A stretch of DNA of 36,725 bases from Phycisphaerales bacterium (GCA_013003065.1 JABDLI010000126.1:1-36725); one strand, 5' to 3'; counted from the first letter of the stretch, positions 17,174 through 26,914 are shown. Made by a program: numbers and translations. Notes: a model not told the origin generated them from the sequence alone.

Positions 17174-18643
17174 GTGTCTGCACCCGCTCTGCTCGCGTCG
17201 TTGGTCGCCGCCGCCGGTTCGGCTCCGTACGCCGCCTCCCCCCCAACGCCGGGCCCCAACATCGTGATCATGTTCGTCGACGATCTGGGGTACGGGGACA
17301 TCGGCGTCTACGGCGGCTCGCACCCGACGCCGCACCTCGACCGGATGGCCGCCGACGGCCTGCGGTTCACCGATTTCTACGTCGCGCAGCCGGTGTGCTC
17401 GGCGTCCCGGGCGGCGCTCCTCACCGGGTGCTACCCGAACCGGCTGGGCTTCCACGGCGCGCTGGGTCCGGGGGCAAGGCACGGCCTCGATCCCGGGGAG
17501 ACGACGCTGGCCGAGGTGTGCCGCTCCCGCGGCTACGCGACGGCCGCGTTCGGGAAGTGGCACCTCGGGCACCACCCGCCGTTCCTGCCCGTCCACCACG
17601 GCTTCGACGAGTTCTACGGCATTCCCTATTCCAACGACATGTGGCCGCTGCACCCCGACTCCGTCGATCTCCCGGCCGGGGCGGCGAAGCGGAAGCGCGG
17701 GTATCCCGATCTCACGATGATCGAAGGCGACGCGATCGTCGATCCCGTCGTCACCCCCGACGATCAGAGGCGGTTCACGACCGAGCTGACCGAGCGGGCC
17801 GTCCGCTTCATCGATGCCCACCACGACGAACCGTTCTTCCTGTACGTCGCCCACCCGATGCCGCACGTACCCCTGTTCGTCTCGGATCGCTTCGCGGCGA
17901 CCGCCGCGACCGATCTGTACCGGGCGGTGGTGCGGGAGCTCGACTGGTCGATGGGCGCGGTCCTCGCCGCGCTCGATCGCCACGACCTCGCCGAAGAGAC
18001 GCTCGTCATCTTCACGTCCGACAACGGGCCGTGGCTCAGCTACGGGAACCACGGCGGGGTCACCGGCCCGCTGCGCGAAGGCAAGGGCACGACCTTCGAA
18101 GGCGGGGTTCGGGTGCCGTGTGTGATGCGGTGGACCGGGACGATCGCCCCCGGGCGGGTGTGCCGACTGCCGATGATGACCATCGATATCCTCCCGACCG
18201 TCGCGCGGTTGATCGGCGCGGACCTGCCGGCCCGCCCGATCGACGGGCGGGACGCGTCGGCGTTGCTGCTGGATCGGCCCGGCGCCGCCTCGCCCCAGCC
18301 GGCGTACTTCTTCTACTACCACCGCAACCACCTCGAAGCGATGCGGGCCGGCCGCTGGAAGCTGCACTTCCCGCACGGTTTCCGCTCGATGGAGGGACGC
18401 GCCGCGGGCAGCGGGGGGCGTCCGGGGAAGTACGACTACGACCGCCGCACGGGCTTGGAGCTCTACGACCTGGAGAGCGACGTCGGCGAGTCACGCGACG
18501 TCGCGGCGGAATACCCGGACGTCGTCGCGTTGCTGCTCGAGCTGGCCGAGGTCATGCGGGGCGACCTCGGTGACAGGCTGACCGAGCGGGCCGCGACCGG
18601 CGCGCGTGAGCCCGCGCGGCTCGAAACGGAGGCTGCCCCGTGA
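17174..18643 (+). CDS. Secreted sulfatase (alkaline-phosphatase superfamily, formylglycine type)
   Basis: 489 residues from a GTG at 17174 with GGAGG 8 nt upstream; the longer open frame back to 16652 overlaps the malic enzyme antisense and has no homology. A short signal-like segment ([16 protein letters not shown]) precedes the domain. The metal-binding start is [14 protein letters not shown] (Asp36, Asp37). The maturation motif is CSASR (Cys75), a common variant of CxPSR, followed by AALLTG; Cys75 would become formylglycine. Further conserved parts are [21 protein letters not shown] and EGGVRVP. It hydrolyses sulfate esters, substrate unknown; the overlapping downstream sulfatase-GH16 gene suggests a sulfated polysaccharide or its oligomers. 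It lacks a CAZyme domain of its own. Divergent from the malic enzyme gene. Confidence 0.93.
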   Translation: MSAPALLASLVAAAGSAPYAASPPTPGPNIVIMFVDDLGYGDIGVYGGSHPTPHLDRMAADGLRFTDFYVAQPVCSASRAALLTGCYPNRLGFHGALGPGARHGLDPGETTLAEVCRSRGYATAAFGKWHLGHHPPFLPVHHGFDEFYGIPYSNDMWPLHPDSVDLPAGAAKRKRGYPDLTMIEGDAIVDPVVTPDDQRRFTTELTERAVRFIDAHHDEPFFLYVAHPMPHVPLFVSDRFAATAATDLYRAVVRELDWSMGAVLAALDRHDLAEETLVIFTSDNGPWLSYGNHGGVTGPLREGKGTTFEGGVRVPCVMRWTGTIAPGRVCRLPMMTIDILPTVARLIGADLPARPIDGRDASALLLDRPGAASPQPAYFFYYHRNHLEAMRAGRWKLHFPHGFRSMEGRAAGSGGRPGKYDYDRRTGLELYDLESDVGESRDVAAEYPDVVALLLELAEVMRGDLGDRLTERAATGAREPARLETEAAP

Positions 18644-20889
18644 AGAAGCTCATGCTGACGACCATCGCCGCCCCGCTGCTCACGATGGCGGCCGCGACGC
18701 CCTGCGTTGCGACGGCGCCTGCCGCACGGCCGAACATCATCTTCATCTACGCCGATGACCACGCGACGCAGGCGGTGGGGGCCTACGGCTCGCGGATCAA
18801 CCGGACGCCCAACATCGACCGCCTCGCGCGACAGGGCGTCGTGTTCGACAACTCCCTGGTCACGAACGGCATCTGCGCGCCGTGTCGCGCCGTGGTTCTG
18901 ACTGGCCAGCACAGCCACCGCAACGGCGTCCTCACGAACGCGGAGATCTTCGACGGCGAGCAGATGACGTTCCCGAAGCTCCTCCGGGACGCCGGCTACC
19001 AGACCGCGCTCATCGGCAAATGGCATCTCAAGTCCGACCCGACGGGGTTCGACCACTGGGAGGTCCTGCTCGGTCAGGGCCCGTACTACAACCCGCGGCT
19101 CGACACGCCGGGCGGCCTCGTCAAGCACGAGGGGTACACGACCGAGATCATCACGGACCGCGCCATGGACTGGCTGCGCGAGGGTCGCGACGCCGACCGC
19201 CCGTTCCTCCTCATGATGCAGCACAAGGCGCCGCACCGGAACTGGCAGCCGGGTCCCGATCAGCTCACGCTCTACGACGACGTCGAGATTCCCGAGCCGC
19301 CAACGCTCTTCGACGATTACGCCGGACGCGCCAGCGGCGCCAAGACCCAGGAGATGACGATCGCCGGGCACATGTTCCCGAGCGACCTCAAGCTGGAGAC
19401 GCCGCGGGGTCTGACGGAGACGCAGCTCGCCCGGTGGCGGGCGGCGTACGACCCGAAGAACGCCGCGTACGAGGCCGCCGGCCTGACGGGGCGTGCGCTG
19501 GTCGAGTGGCGATACCAGCGGTACATCAAGGACTACCTGCGGACGATCGCCGCGATCGACGACTCGGTCGGCACCGTCCTCGACTGGCTCGACGCGGCGG
19601 GTCTCGCCGAGGAGACGGTCGTGATCTACTCCTCCGACCAGGGGTTCTACCTGGGCGAGCACGGGTGGTACGACAAACGCTGGATGTACGAAGAGTCGCT
19701 GCGGTCGCCGCTGCTGGTGCGCTGGCCGGCGTCCGTGCCCGCCGGTGTCCGCCGGGCGGAGCTCGTCCAGAACCTCGACTTCGCGCCGACGATGCTCGAC
19801 CTGGCCGGTGTCACGCCGCCGCCGGTCATGCAGGGCCGGAGCCTCGTGCCGCTGCTCACCGGCGCCGGGACACCGCCGGCCCCGTGGCGGGAGTCCGTCT
19901 ACTACCACTACTACGAGTTTCCCGGCGTGCACGCGGTCCCCCGCCACTACGGCGTCCGCACCGATCGCCACAAGCTCATTCACTACTACCAGCTCGGCGA
20001 GTGGGAGCTCTTCGATCTCGTCGCCGATCCGCAGGAGATGCACTCCGTTTACGGCGATCCGGCGTACACCGACGTGCGGGCCCGGCTGGAACGGGAGCTG
20101 ACGCGTCTGCAGGAGCAGTACGGCGACACGCACCCCACCGCCCCCGTCGCGAAGATCCTCGAGCAGACGATGCGTCCGCATCCGGATCTGCCCGGGTACG
20201 AGCTCGTCTGGCACGACGAGTTCAACGGCCGCCGGCTGGATGCGACCAAGTGGAATCACTCACGGCTCGGCCCCCGCCGGAACGCCGTCAACGTGCCCGA
20301 GGCCGTGCGGCTCGACCGCAAGGGGCACCTGGAGATCACGACTTCGCGGCACCAACGCGCCGACGGCACGACCGAGCACCGCACCGCGATGCTCGACACG
20401 CAAGGGTTGTTCGCGACGACGTACGGGTACTTCGAAGCACGCATCCGGCTCCAGACCCAGGTCGGCCACTGGTCCGCGTTCTGGCTCCAGACGCCGACGA
20501 TGGGCGACCCGCTCGGCGATCCCGCCCGCGCCGGAGCCGAGATCGACATCATGGAGTACCTCACGAACGACCACCACCGCGGCCACGTGCAGCACACGCT
20601 GCACTGGGACGGGTACGGGGACGACCACCGCTCCGCCCACTCCCGCGTCCGGGTGCCCGGCATCGAGTCCGGCTTCCACACGTTCGGGTTGGAGTGGACC
20701 GACGACGCGTACGTGTTCTACGTCGACGGCGTCGAGACGTGGCGCACGAGCGAGGCGATCTCCGCCCGCGATCAGTACCTGCTGCTCAGCCTCGAGGTCG
20801 GTCCGTGGGCCGGTGACATCGCGGACGCCACGCTGCCCGACTCGATCCTCGTCGACTACGTCCGGGTCTACCGGAAGTCGTCGCCGTGA
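18640..20889 (+). CDS. Sulfatase-GH16 fusion, predicted secreted sulfated-glycan hydrolase
   Basis: 749 residues; the GTG at 18640 overlaps the previous stop (GTGA) with GGAGG 7 nt upstream. Residues 1-26 are a signal peptide. A sulfatase domain covers about 30-500: [16 protein letters not shown], then the maturation motif CAPCR (Cys79, second Cys82 where Ser is usual), [37 protein letters not shown]16 domain follows at about 517-746: [16 protein letters not shown], a GYFEARI strand, WSAFWLQTP, and the catalytic signature EIDIME with Glu634 as nucleophile and Glu639 as acid/base. GH16 members cut beta-glucans and sulfated galactans such as agar, carrageenan and porphyran. Joining a sulfatase to it suggests one protein that desulfates and cuts the same chain (inference); the exact glycan cannot be read from sequence. 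Confidence 0.93.
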   Translation: MKKLMLTTIAAPLLTMAAATPCVATAPAARPNIIFIYADDHATQAVGAYGSRINRTPNIDRLARQGVVFDNSLVTNGICAPCRAVVLTGQHSHRNGVLTNAEIFDGEQMTFPKLLRDAGYQTALIGKWHLKSDPTGFDHWEVLLGQGPYYNPRLDTPGGLVKHEGYTTEIITDRAMDWLREGRDADRPFLLMMQHKAPHRNWQPGPDQLTLYDDVEIPEPPTLFDDYAGRASGAKTQEMTIAGHMFPSDLKLETPRGLTETQLARWRAAYDPKNAAYEAAGLTGRALVEWRYQRYIKDYLRTIAAIDDSVGTVLDWLDAAGLAEETVVIYSSDQGFYLGEHGWYDKRWMYEESLRSPLLVRWPASVPAGVRRAELVQNLDFAPTMLDLAGVTPPPVMQGRSLVPLLTGAGTPPAPWRESVYYHYYEFPGVHAVPRHYGVRTDRHKLIHYYQLGEWELFDLVADPQEMHSVYGDPAYTDVRARLERELTRLQEQYGDTHPTAPVAKILEQTMRPHPDLPGYELVWHDEFNGRRLDATKWNHSRLGPRRNAVNVPEAVRLDRKGHLEITTSRHQRADGTTEHRTAMLDTQGLFATTYGYFEARIRLQTQVGHWSAFWLQTPTMGDPLGDPARAGAEIDIMEYLTNDHHRGHVQHTLHWDGYGDDHRSAHSRVRVPGIESGFHTFGLEWTDDAYVFYVDGVETWRTSEAISARDQYLLLSLEVGPWAGDIADATLPDSILVDYVRVYRKSSP

Positions 20890-22322
20890 GTGGGCGGGGC
20901 CTGATCGCGTCCGTGATCGGCGGCATGATCGCGTTGGCGTCATCGGTCACCGCGGCCCCGCCGTCCATCACGCTCGAGCGCGCCGTCGACCCGGAGACGG
21001 GCACCGAGATTCGTTTCGGGGCCCTTCGCGTCTACGAGAACCGCGACGCGGCCGCGGGGCGAAAGATCGATCTCGCCGTCGTCGTGCTGCCCGCGACGGG
21101 CCCGGACCCCCGACCCGATCCGCTCTTCGTCCTCGCCGGGGGGCCGGGTCTCGGCGCCGCGGCCAACTACCGCGGCCATCTCCAGTCGCCGTTTCGGCGT
21201 GACCGCGACATCGTGCTCGTCAGCCAACGCGGCACTCGCGGCTCGGCGAACCTGGAGTGCGTGGTTCCCGGCGACGACGACGATTTGCAGAGCTACCTGG
21301 ATCCGCTCTTCGATCCTGACGTCTTTCGGGCGTGCCTCGAGACGCTGGAGACGAAGGCGGATCTGCGGATGTACTCGACGCCGATCGCGATGGACGATCT
21401 CGACGACGTGCGGGCGGCGCTCGGCTACGAGCAGATCAACCTCTGGGGCGGGTCGTACGGAACCCGCGCCGCGCTGGTCTACTTGCGTCGTCACGGCGCC
21501 CACGCCCGCACGGCCATCCTCAACGGCGTCGCGCCGATCGCCTTCACCAACCCGCTCTTCCACGCCCGCTCCGCCCAACGCGCGGTCGAGCTGGTCTTCG
21601 AGGAGTGCGCGGCCGACCCCGAGTGCCACGACGTTTTTCCGATGCTGCCGCAGGAGTTCGAGGCGGTGCTCGCGCGACTGGCGGACCGGGACGCGCTCGT
21701 GACGGTGACCCACCCCGCGACCGGCGTCCGTGAGCAGGTCGCGTTGTCCCGGAAGGCCTTCGAGTCGGGACTCCGGTTCATCATGTACCTGAACAGCCGC
21801 GAGGTGCCGCTGCTCATCCACCAGGCGTTTCTCGGCGACCACGCGCCGTTCGCCCAACGCGCGATCGAACGCGCCCGTTCGCTGCGGGGGGCGGTGTCCT
21901 TCGGGATGCTGCTGTGCGTGACGTGCGCCGAGGACGTCGACCGGATCGACCCGGCCGCCATCGCCCGCGCGACGGACGGCACCTACATCGGGCCGGAGCG
22001 GGTGTTGCGGCAGAAGGAGCTCTGCTCGTTCTGGCCGCGTTCGATCCTGCCCGCGAACTACGGCGAACCCGTCCGCTCGACCGTGCCGGTGCTCCTGCTG
22101 TCGGGCACGCTCGACCCCGTCACGCCGCCCCGCTGGGGCGAGGAGGCCGCCCGCCATCTCCCGAACGCCCGCCACCTGGTCGTGCCGGGGGCCCATGGCG
22201 TCGGCGGCCCGTGCCTCACCCGGATCTCCCTGGCCTTCCTTGAGCAGGGATCGGTCGACGATCTGGACACGTCCTGCGTGGAGGACGTGACGCTCGGCCG
22301 CTTCCGGCTGCCACCTCGCTAA
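20886..22322 (+). CDS. Secreted alpha/beta hydrolase, TAP-like/prolyl-aminopeptidase type
   Basis: 478 residues; GTG at 20886 overlaps the stop of the sulfatase-GH16 gene (GTGA). It has a signal peptide ([18 protein letters not shown]), so it is exported. The alpha/beta-hydrolase fold shows the oxyanion-site GGPG (85-88), the VSQRGTRGS segment, the nucleophile elbow GGSYG with Ser190, Asp410 in [10 protein letters not shown] and His437 in [10 protein letters not shown], a full catalytic triad. Several cysteines (125, 150, 241, 247, 344, 347, 380, 443) could form disulfides. The C-terminal part resembles the TAP-like domain of tripeptidyl and proline-iminopeptidase relatives. Activity may be a peptidase or an esterase; coupling to the sulfatase genes is compatible with removal of acyl groups from a glycan, but this is only a possibility. 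Confidence 0.85.
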   Translation: MSGRGLIASVIGGMIALASSVTAAPPSITLERAVDPETGTEIRFGALRVYENRDAAAGRKIDLAVVVLPATGPDPRPDPLFVLAGGPGLGAAANYRGHLQSPFRRDRDIVLVSQRGTRGSANLECVVPGDDDDLQSYLDPLFDPDVFRACLETLETKADLRMYSTPIAMDDLDDVRAALGYEQINLWGGSYGTRAALVYLRRHGAHARTAILNGVAPIAFTNPLFHARSAQRAVELVFEECAADPECHDVFPMLPQEFEAVLARLADRDALVTVTHPATGVREQVALSRKAFESGLRFIMYLNSREVPLLIHQAFLGDHAPFAQRAIERARSLRGAVSFGMLLCVTCAEDVDRIDPAAIARATDGTYIGPERVLRQKELCSFWPRSILPANYGEPVRSTVPVLLLSGTLDPVTPPRWGEEAARHLPNARHLVVPGAHGVGGPCLTRISLAFLEQGSVDDLDTSCVEDVTLGRFRLPPR

Positions 22323-22366
22323 CATCGCCGCACGTTCCCGTCCTCAACCCCGTCGCGAGAGACGAC

Positions 22367-23623
22367 ATGACCATGCTCGCCACCAACACCGCCTTCCGCG
22401 CCCTGCCCTTCATGGGCGTCATCCGCGTCAACGTCGAAGCCATGAAGCACGGCTTCTCGATGGGCCATCCCGACTGGGTCAACCTCGGGCAGGGCCAGCC
22501 GGAGGTCGGGACGCTCGACGGGGCGCCGCCGCGTCTGGACACGCTGACGATCGACCCCGCCGATCACGCCTACGGCGCCGTGGAAGGCGTGCCCGAGCTG
22601 CGGGAGGCGATCGCCGCGCACTACAACCGCCTCTACCGGCAGGGCAAGGCCTCGCAGTACACGGCGGAGAACGTCGCGGTCGCCGCGGGAGGCCGGCTGG
22701 CGCTTTCCCGCTGCGGCGCCGCGCTCGAGACGATTCGCCTCGGGTACTTCACGCCGGACTACACGGCGTACGAGGATCTGCTGACGACCTTTCACCGCAT
22801 CCGCCCGACGTGGATCGAACTGACGCCGGAGCAGGGCTTCCGCATCACGCCCGAGGCGCTCGAGAAGAGGGTGGTGGAGGAGGGGATCGACGCCCTTCTG
22901 ATCTCGAACCCCTGTAACCCCACCGGCGTCGTCATCCAGGGACCGGAGCTCGCCGCGTGGGTCGACCTCGCCCGACGCCGGAGCTGCACGCTGCTGATGG
23001 ACGAGTTCTACTCGCATTACGTCTACAGCAACGACGCGGATGGCCCGGGCGCGCCGGTGAGCGCGGCCGCCTTCGTCGAGGACGTCGAGGCCGACCCCGT
23101 CGTGATCGTCGACGGTCTCACGAAGTGCTACCGCTACCCGGGCTGGCGGATGGGCTGGGTGGTCGCGCCCACCGGCGTCATCCGCTCCCTCACCGCCGCC
23201 GGCAGCTTCCTCGACGGCGGCTCCTGCCGGCCGATGCAGCGGGCCGCGATCGAGGTGCTGGAGCCGGGGCGCTCCGACCAGGAGACCAACGCGGTCCGCG
23301 ACGCGTTCGCGGCCAAGCAGCGAACGACGCTCGAGCGTCTCGGCGGGCTGGGAGTCGAATTCCCCGGGAATCCCCGCGGCACGTTCTACGCGTTCGGCAG
23401 CATCCGGAACCTGCCCGCGCCCTTCAACGACGGCGAGCGGTTCATGAACGAAGCGTTCAAGCACCAGGTGCTGACGGTGCCGGGGGAGTACTTCGACGTC
23501 AACCCCAACCGCAGCCGGACGAGCGCGTCGCCGCTTGCGGGCTTCGTGCGTTTTTCGTTCGGACCGTCGGCGGCGGATCTGGATCGGGGGCTGACGCGGC
23601 TGGAGACGATGCTGGGAGGGTGA
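22367..23623 (+). CDS. PLP-dependent aminotransferase, class I/II (fold type I)
   Basis: 418 residues; ATG at 22367, with a second ATG two codons later as an alternative. Fold-I landmarks: VNLGQGQPEVGT at the start of the fold, YGAVEGVPELREAI, PDYTAYEDLL, NPCNPTGVVI (181-190), MDEFYSHYVY (Asp212 for the PLP nitrogen), and the PLP Lys253 in DGLTKCYRYPGWRMGW with Arg261 for phosphate. The C-terminal FVRFSFG has the carboxylate-binding Arg. No signal peptide, so cytoplasmic. It belongs to the aspartate aminotransferase superfamily; the amino donor cannot be told from sequence. It follows the hydrolase gene by 44 nt and may be the last gene of that operon, though its link with glycan use is not obvious. 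A GGACGC repeat tract starts right after its stop. Confidence 0.9.
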   Translation: MTMLATNTAFRALPFMGVIRVNVEAMKHGFSMGHPDWVNLGQGQPEVGTLDGAPPRLDTLTIDPADHAYGAVEGVPELREAIAAHYNRLYRQGKASQYTAENVAVAAGGRLALSRCGAALETIRLGYFTPDYTAYEDLLTTFHRIRPTWIELTPEQGFRITPEALEKRVVEEGIDALLISNPCNPTGVVIQGPELAAWVDLARRRSCTLLMDEFYSHYVYSNDADGPGAPVSAAAFVEDVEADPVVIVDGLTKCYRYPGWRMGWVVAPTGVIRSLTAAGSFLDGGSCRPMQRAAIEVLEPGRSDQETNAVRDAFAAKQRTTLERLGGLGVEFPGNPRGTFYAFGSIRNLPAPFNDGERFMNEAFKHQVLTVPGEYFDVNPNRSRTSASPLAGFVRFSFGPSAADLDRGLTRLETMLGG

Positions 23624-23705
23624 CGGACGCGGATGCGGACGCGGACATCATGACCACGCCGATCGACGCGCTTTCCCGGAGTCCGCGTCCCGTGTCCGGG
23701 TCCAA
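23624..23705. repeat. Hexanucleotide GGACGC tract and its inverted copy
   Basis: Directly after the aminotransferase stop, 23624-23646 reads as GGACGC units (one GGATGC). At 23683-23705 the complement appears (GTCCGC, a shortened GTCCC, GTGTCC, GGGTCC). GGACGCGGAC and GTCCGCGTCC are perfect 10-nt inverted arms about 40 nt apart and could form a stem in RNA, perhaps ending the transcript. The unit is the same as in the long arrays at 34709 and 36401. Confidence 0.75.
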
Positions 23706-23718
23706 TTCCACTTCGCCT

Positions 23719-23746
23719 TCCATTCACACTCACATTCACATTCCAA
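23719..23746. repeat. AT-richer CATTCA/CACTCA hexamer run
   Basis: A short degenerate run of six-base units (CATTCA, CACTCA, CATTCA, CATTCC) stands out for its low GC in this GC-rich region. It does not look coding. It has the same period as the GGACNC tracts around it but a different unit. Confidence 0.5.
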
Positions 23747-23807
23747 ATCCCATTCTCCACCAACCGCGCAAACACGCCGGTGACCTCCGGACGCCCTGTG
23801 CTTCCAC

Positions 23808-24052
23808 GGGCGGCGTCCTGCCGCCCTCGGCCTCACCAAACCGCACGCTGAACGCTGCGTCGTCCGGCGACGAACCGACCCACGCTCGATCCGCCGCATC
23901 CTGCGGCGAAGCACAAACCGGCCCGCACGCCCAAATACACCGCCCGCATCCTGCGGGCTAGCGTTTGGATGGTTCAGCGTGGGCTCGGACTATTTTTCGC
24001 ACCGCCTCCGGCGGGTGCAGGCTGCCCGGGGACCGGCGGCGTCCATGCCGCC
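23808..24052. repeat. Cluster of short GC hairpins with TCC-containing loops (REP-like)
   Basis: This non-coding stretch between two convergent genes holds six dyads: GGGCGGC/GCCGCCC around GTCCT (23808-23826); CGTCG/CGACG around TCCGG (23858-23872); CGCCGCA/TGCGGCG around TCC (23892-23908); GCCCGCA/TGCGGGC around TCC (23942-23958); GCACCGCC/GGCGGGTGC around TCC with one bulged base (23999-24018); GGCGGC/GCCGCC around GTCCAT (24035-24052). All have TCC in the loop. Arrangement and position are typical of REP-type palindromes, but the units are not identical and no RAYT transposase gene is in the window. Confidence 0.55.
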
Positions 24053-24082
24053 TCGTGCAGGTTGGGTCGGACGTTGTCTTAC

Positions 24083-24100
24083 GTCTCCGTGCCCGTGTCC
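24083..24100 (-). repeat. Short GGACNC-type tract next to the gabD stop
   Basis: Three six-base units (plus strand GTCTCC, GTGCCC, GTGTCC) end 6 nt from the gabD stop codon. In the sense of gabD the transcript would read GGACAC-GGGCAC-GGAGAC just after the stop, like the tract after the aminotransferase and after the symporter gene. Confidence 0.5.
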
Positions 24101-24106
24101 TTGCTC

Positions 24107-25561
24107 TTACCGGAGGCCCCAGGACACGTACTTCACATCGACGTACTCGTGCATCACGTGCTTGCCGCCTTCCCGACCGAAGCCCGACTGCTTCATACCG
24201 CCGAAGGGCGCCTGAGCCGTGGACGGCGCGCCGTCGTTGGCCCCGATGATGCCGTATTCCAACGCCTCCGCCACCCGCATCAACCGACTTGCATCGCGGG
24301 TGTAGAAATATGCCGCGAGACCAAAGGGCGAGTTGTTGGCCCACTCGATGACTTCCGTCTCATCGCGGAACGAACGCACCGGCGCAACCGGACCGAACGT
24401 CTCTTCGCGATTGACCAGCATCTCCGAGGTGAACCCCTCGAGGATCGTCGGCGCGTAGAAACGCGGCGACAGACCGTCGATCGTCACACGGGCGCCACCC
24501 GTGCGAACGGTCGCGCCGCCGGCCCGGGCGTCCTCGACGTGCTGCTCGACCTTCTCGACCGCCGCGTCGTTGATGAGCGGGCCGATGCTGACGGCCTCGT
24601 CCAGGCCATTGCCGACCTGCATCGATGCCACCTCGGCGTCGAGGCGGGCGACGAACTCGTCGTAGACGCCCGCCTGAACGAAGAAGCGATTCGCACAGAT
24701 GCACGTCTGTCCGGCGTTGCGGAACTTGGTCGCGACGGCGCCCGCGACGGCGGCGCTCACATCGGCGTCATCGAAGACGATGAACGGCGCGTGCCCACCC
24801 AGCTCGAGTGACAGACGGGTGACGTTCTCGGCCGCCTTCCGCATGAGGAGCTTCCCGACTCCGGTCGAGCCGGTGAACGACAGCTTGCGGACCGCCGGGT
24901 TGCCGAGCAGCTCGTCCCCGATCGACGGGGGATCACCCGCAAGGATGTTCACCACGCCGTTGGGAATGCCGGCCTCGATCGCCAGCGCGCCCACCGCGAG
25001 CGCCGACAGGGGCGTTTCCTCGGCCGGCTTCACCACCATCGTGCAGCCGGCCGCGAGCGCGGGGCCGAGCTTGCGGGTGATCATCGCGGTCGGAAAGTTC
25101 CACGGCGTGATGGCGGCGGTGACGCCGACCGGCATGCGCAGGACGAGGATGCGTTTGTCCGACGACGACGCCGGAATGATCTCGCCCTCGAGCCGGCGTC
25201 CCTCCTCGGCCGCCCAGTCGAGGAACGACGTGGCGTAGGAGATCTCACCCCGCGCCTCGACCAAGGGCTTGCCCTGCTCGAGCGTCATGAGGCGGGCCAG
25301 TCGCTCCTGATCGCGATTCATCAGTCGGGACAGCTCGTGCAGCAGCCTCGCCCGGTCCCCCGCCGGCGTCGCACGCCACGACGGCAACGCCCCGGCCGCC
25401 GCAGCAACGGCCGCGTTCGCATCGGCCCCACCGGCCTTTGCCACGGAAGCGACGACCTCGTCCGTGGCCGGATTGCGGACGTCGAAGCGGTGTCCGCCGA
25501 TCGCGTCCACCGATGCGCCGCCGATCAGACAACGCGTTTCGATTCGATCCATCGTCTGCAT
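24107..25561 (-). CDS. gabD: Succinate-semialdehyde dehydrogenase (aldehyde dehydrogenase family)
   Basis: 484 residues from the ATG at 25561 (MQTMDRIETR), 5 nt after GGGAG; this matches the family length (about 480), whereas the longer open frame adds an unlikely extension. Landmarks: PWNFPTAM (153-160), KPAEETPLSA (Lys178), FTGSTGVGK (229-237), catalytic Glu253 in LELGGHAPF, catalytic Cys287 in NAGQTCICANRF, and ETFGPVAPV near the C-terminus. The Cys-Ile-Cys pair and the KPAEETP stretch are typical of bacterial GabD. It oxidises succinate semialdehyde to succinate with NAD(P)+, the last step of GABA breakdown; glutarate semialdehyde is an alternative substrate. It fits the GabT-like aminotransferase 1.4 kb away, although it is transcribed separately. 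Cytoplasmic. Confidence 0.92.
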   Translation of the reverse strand: MQTMDRIETRCLIGGASVDAIGGHRFDVRNPATDEVVASVAKAGGADANAAVAAAAGALPSWRATPAGDRARLLHELSRLMNRDQERLARLMTLEQGKPLVEARGEISYATSFLDWAAEEGRRLEGEIIPASSSDKRILVLRMPVGVTAAITPWNFPTAMITRKLGPALAAGCTMVVKPAEETPLSALAVGALAIEAGIPNGVVNILAGDPPSIGDELLGNPAVRKLSFTGSTGVGKLLMRKAAENVTRLSLELGGHAPFIVFDDADVSAAVAGAVATKFRNAGQTCICANRFFVQAGVYDEFVARLDAEVASMQVGNGLDEAVSIGPLINDAAVEKVEQHVEDARAGGATVRTGGARVTIDGLSPRFYAPTILEGFTSEMLVNREETFGPVAPVRSFRDETEVIEWANNSPFGLAAYFYTRDASRLMRVAEALEYGIIGANDGAPSTAQAPFGGMKQSGFGREGGKHVMHEYVDVKYVSWGLR

Positions 25562-25588
25562 CGATGCTCCCAGCGAGAGTTGTTGGCA

Positions 25589-25604
25589 TCCGGCGTCGAC
25601 CGGA
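25589..25604. promoter_or_regulatory. Dyad in the gabD / HD-protein divergent promoter region
   Basis: In the 90-nt gap between the divergent starts at 25561 and 25652, TCCGG and CCGGA flank six bases (CGTCGA), a possible operator. TACTCTAAT near 25619-25627 resembles a -10 element for the plus-strand gene. Both are weak single observations. Confidence 0.3.
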
Positions 25605-25651
25605 CGCACAAATGTCGTACTCTAATCGAGGCTTGTCCGCGGCCGCCGCTC

Positions 25652-26185
25652 ATGCACGATCTCATCGCCTGCCTCATCACGATCCAGCGTCTCAAGCAGA
25701 CCCCACGCCGCGGCTGGGAACGGGCGGGCGTCGTCGGACCGGAGTCGGTCGCCGAGCACAGCTTCGGTGTCGGCGTGATCGCCGCTCTGCTGGCCCGGCA
25801 CGGCGACGAGGACGTTGGTCGTTGCGTGGAGTTGGCGTTGATCCACGACCTGGCCGAGTCGCTCGTCGGTGACATCACGCCGCACGACGGAATCTCCCGC
25901 GACGAGAAGTACGCGGCGGAAGCCGAGGCGATCGCCGAGCTGGCGGCTCGCGCGGGAGATCCTGGCCTTGTCGCGGGTTGGCGCGAGTACACGGACGGGG
26001 TGACCGCCGAGGCGCGGCTGGTGCGAGATGCCAACCAGATCGAGATGGTGCTGCAGGCACTCGTGTACGAGCGGGACGACGCGGCGCCCGCGGACACGCT
26101 CGATGCCTTTTGGCGCTCCGCGACGGAGCGGGTGGAGACGGACATTGGACGCCGGCTGCTGGCGGCGCTGCGAGACGCGCGTTGA
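25652..26185 (+). CDS. HD-domain phosphohydrolase, YfbR/HDDC2-like
   Basis: 177 residues from the ATG at 25652; the open frame runs further up but has no start codon in the last codons before this ATG and no homology. The HD fold has metal ligands His36 (SVAEHSFGV), His65-Asp66 (LALIHDLAESLVGDI) and Asp126 (RDANQIEMVLQAL), the pattern of YfbR-type 5'-deoxynucleotidases and their HDDC2 relatives. Expected activity is removal of phosphate from (deoxy)nucleoside monophosphates, with Co2+/Mn2+ in the family. Cytoplasmic. No clear Shine-Dalgarno is seen. It sits between gabD (divergent) and the XRE-cupin regulator (convergent, 55 nt gap), and I see no metabolic link with them. Confidence 0.87.
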   Translation: MHDLIACLITIQRLKQTPRRGWERAGVVGPESVAEHSFGVGVIAALLARHGDEDVGRCVELALIHDLAESLVGDITPHDGISRDEKYAAEAEAIAELAARAGDPGLVAGWREYTDGVTAEARLVRDANQIEMVLQALVYERDDAAPADTLDAFWRSATERVETDIGRRLLAALRDAR

Positions 26186-26240
26186 GCGTCTTCGATTCGT
26201 CAACCGATTTCTCCCACGCCACGGCGGTCCATCTGCGCTC

Positions 26241-26840
26241 TCAGAACGTCGGCGGCGTGCAGACGCTCACGATTTCGCAGACCTGCGCGGATTGATTGCG
26301 AAATCGGTGGGGCAACCGACTGGGAAAGTAGTACGACTCACCGGGCCCGAGCTTGCGAACCTGCCTTCCGACGGTCACTTCCACCGTTCCGCGGACCACG
26401 ACGCCCGCCTCCTCGCCGTCGTGTGCCAGCATGACCTCGCCGGTGTCCGCGCCGGGTTCATAGCACTCGTGGAGCACCTGGAGCGACCGGCCCTCCAGAC
26501 GCGGACCGACCTGACGGATCAGGATTTCTCCGGCCCGGATCGTCGGCATCTCCTCCCGCGTGTAGAACATCTTGGCCCCGACATCGATGTCGGGGCTGAA
26601 GAAGTCCGGGAGCGAGAGCGGGAAGCCCGCGATGACTTTCTTGATCGAGGCGATGGTCGGGCTCACCCGATTCTGCTCGATCAGCGAAATCGTCCCATTC
26701 GTGACCCCGGCCCGTTTGGCAAGCTCGCGCTGGGACACGCCGTAGAGCTTGCGGAGCGCCCGGAGTCGCCGACCGACGTCGATGGTGCTGGCTTCGCTCG
26801 TGGCGTCGCCGGGGCCAGCGGGCTTGCGAGTCACGGCCAT
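26241..26840 (-). CDS. XRE-cupin transcriptional regulator, PuuR-like
   Basis: 199 residues. An N-terminal HTH_3 domain (about 20-75: VGRRLRALRKLYGVSQRELAKRAGVTNGTISLIEQ is the helix-turn-helix part, given here only to residue 56) is followed by VSPTIASIKKV and a cupin domain (about 115-192; GEEAGVVVRGTVEV, GPGESYYFPSRLPHRF). This two-domain plan is that of E. coli PuuR, the putrescine-responsive repressor of polyamine use, and the order of conserved residues is close to it. It is divergent from the five-gene amine operon at 26980, with 139 nt between the starts, so it most likely represses that operon and itself and is released by a polyamine or related amine (inference). Its transcript may be leaderless. 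Confidence 0.92.
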   Translation of the reverse strand: MAVTRKPAGPGDATSEASTIDVGRRLRALRKLYGVSQRELAKRAGVTNGTISLIEQNRVSPTIASIKKVIAGFPLSLPDFFSPDIDVGAKMFYTREEMPTIRAGEILIRQVGPRLEGRSLQVLHECYEPGADTGEVMLAHDGEEAGVVVRGTVEVTVGRQVRKLGPGESYYFPSRLPHRFRNQSAQVCEIVSVCTPPTF

Positions 26841-26846
26841 GTGTCT

Positions 26847-26858
26847 ATTATATCAAAC
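26847..26858 (-). promoter_or_regulatory. Promoter of the XRE-cupin gene with GTTTGA motif
   Basis: On the minus strand GTTTGA runs straight into TATAAT (26852-26847), followed by only six bases (AGACAC) before the ATG at 26840. Transcription would start at or within a base or two of the ATG, giving a leaderless mRNA. The -35 region is weak (CTTCCG). The A/T-rich TTTGATATAATAGACA resembles the TATAAT-containing PuuR site of E. coli as I recall it. Confidence 0.55.
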
Positions 26859-26914
26859 ATCAGAGGATCGGAAGGCTTCTCATTGGGCCGAAAATGGGGT
26901 TTTTGCCTGATGGC

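Noticed and set aside
23624-24106. Small genes in the largest intergenic gap
   Set aside because: Open frames there cross repeat tracts and hairpins, have no ribosome-binding site and no recognisable domain.
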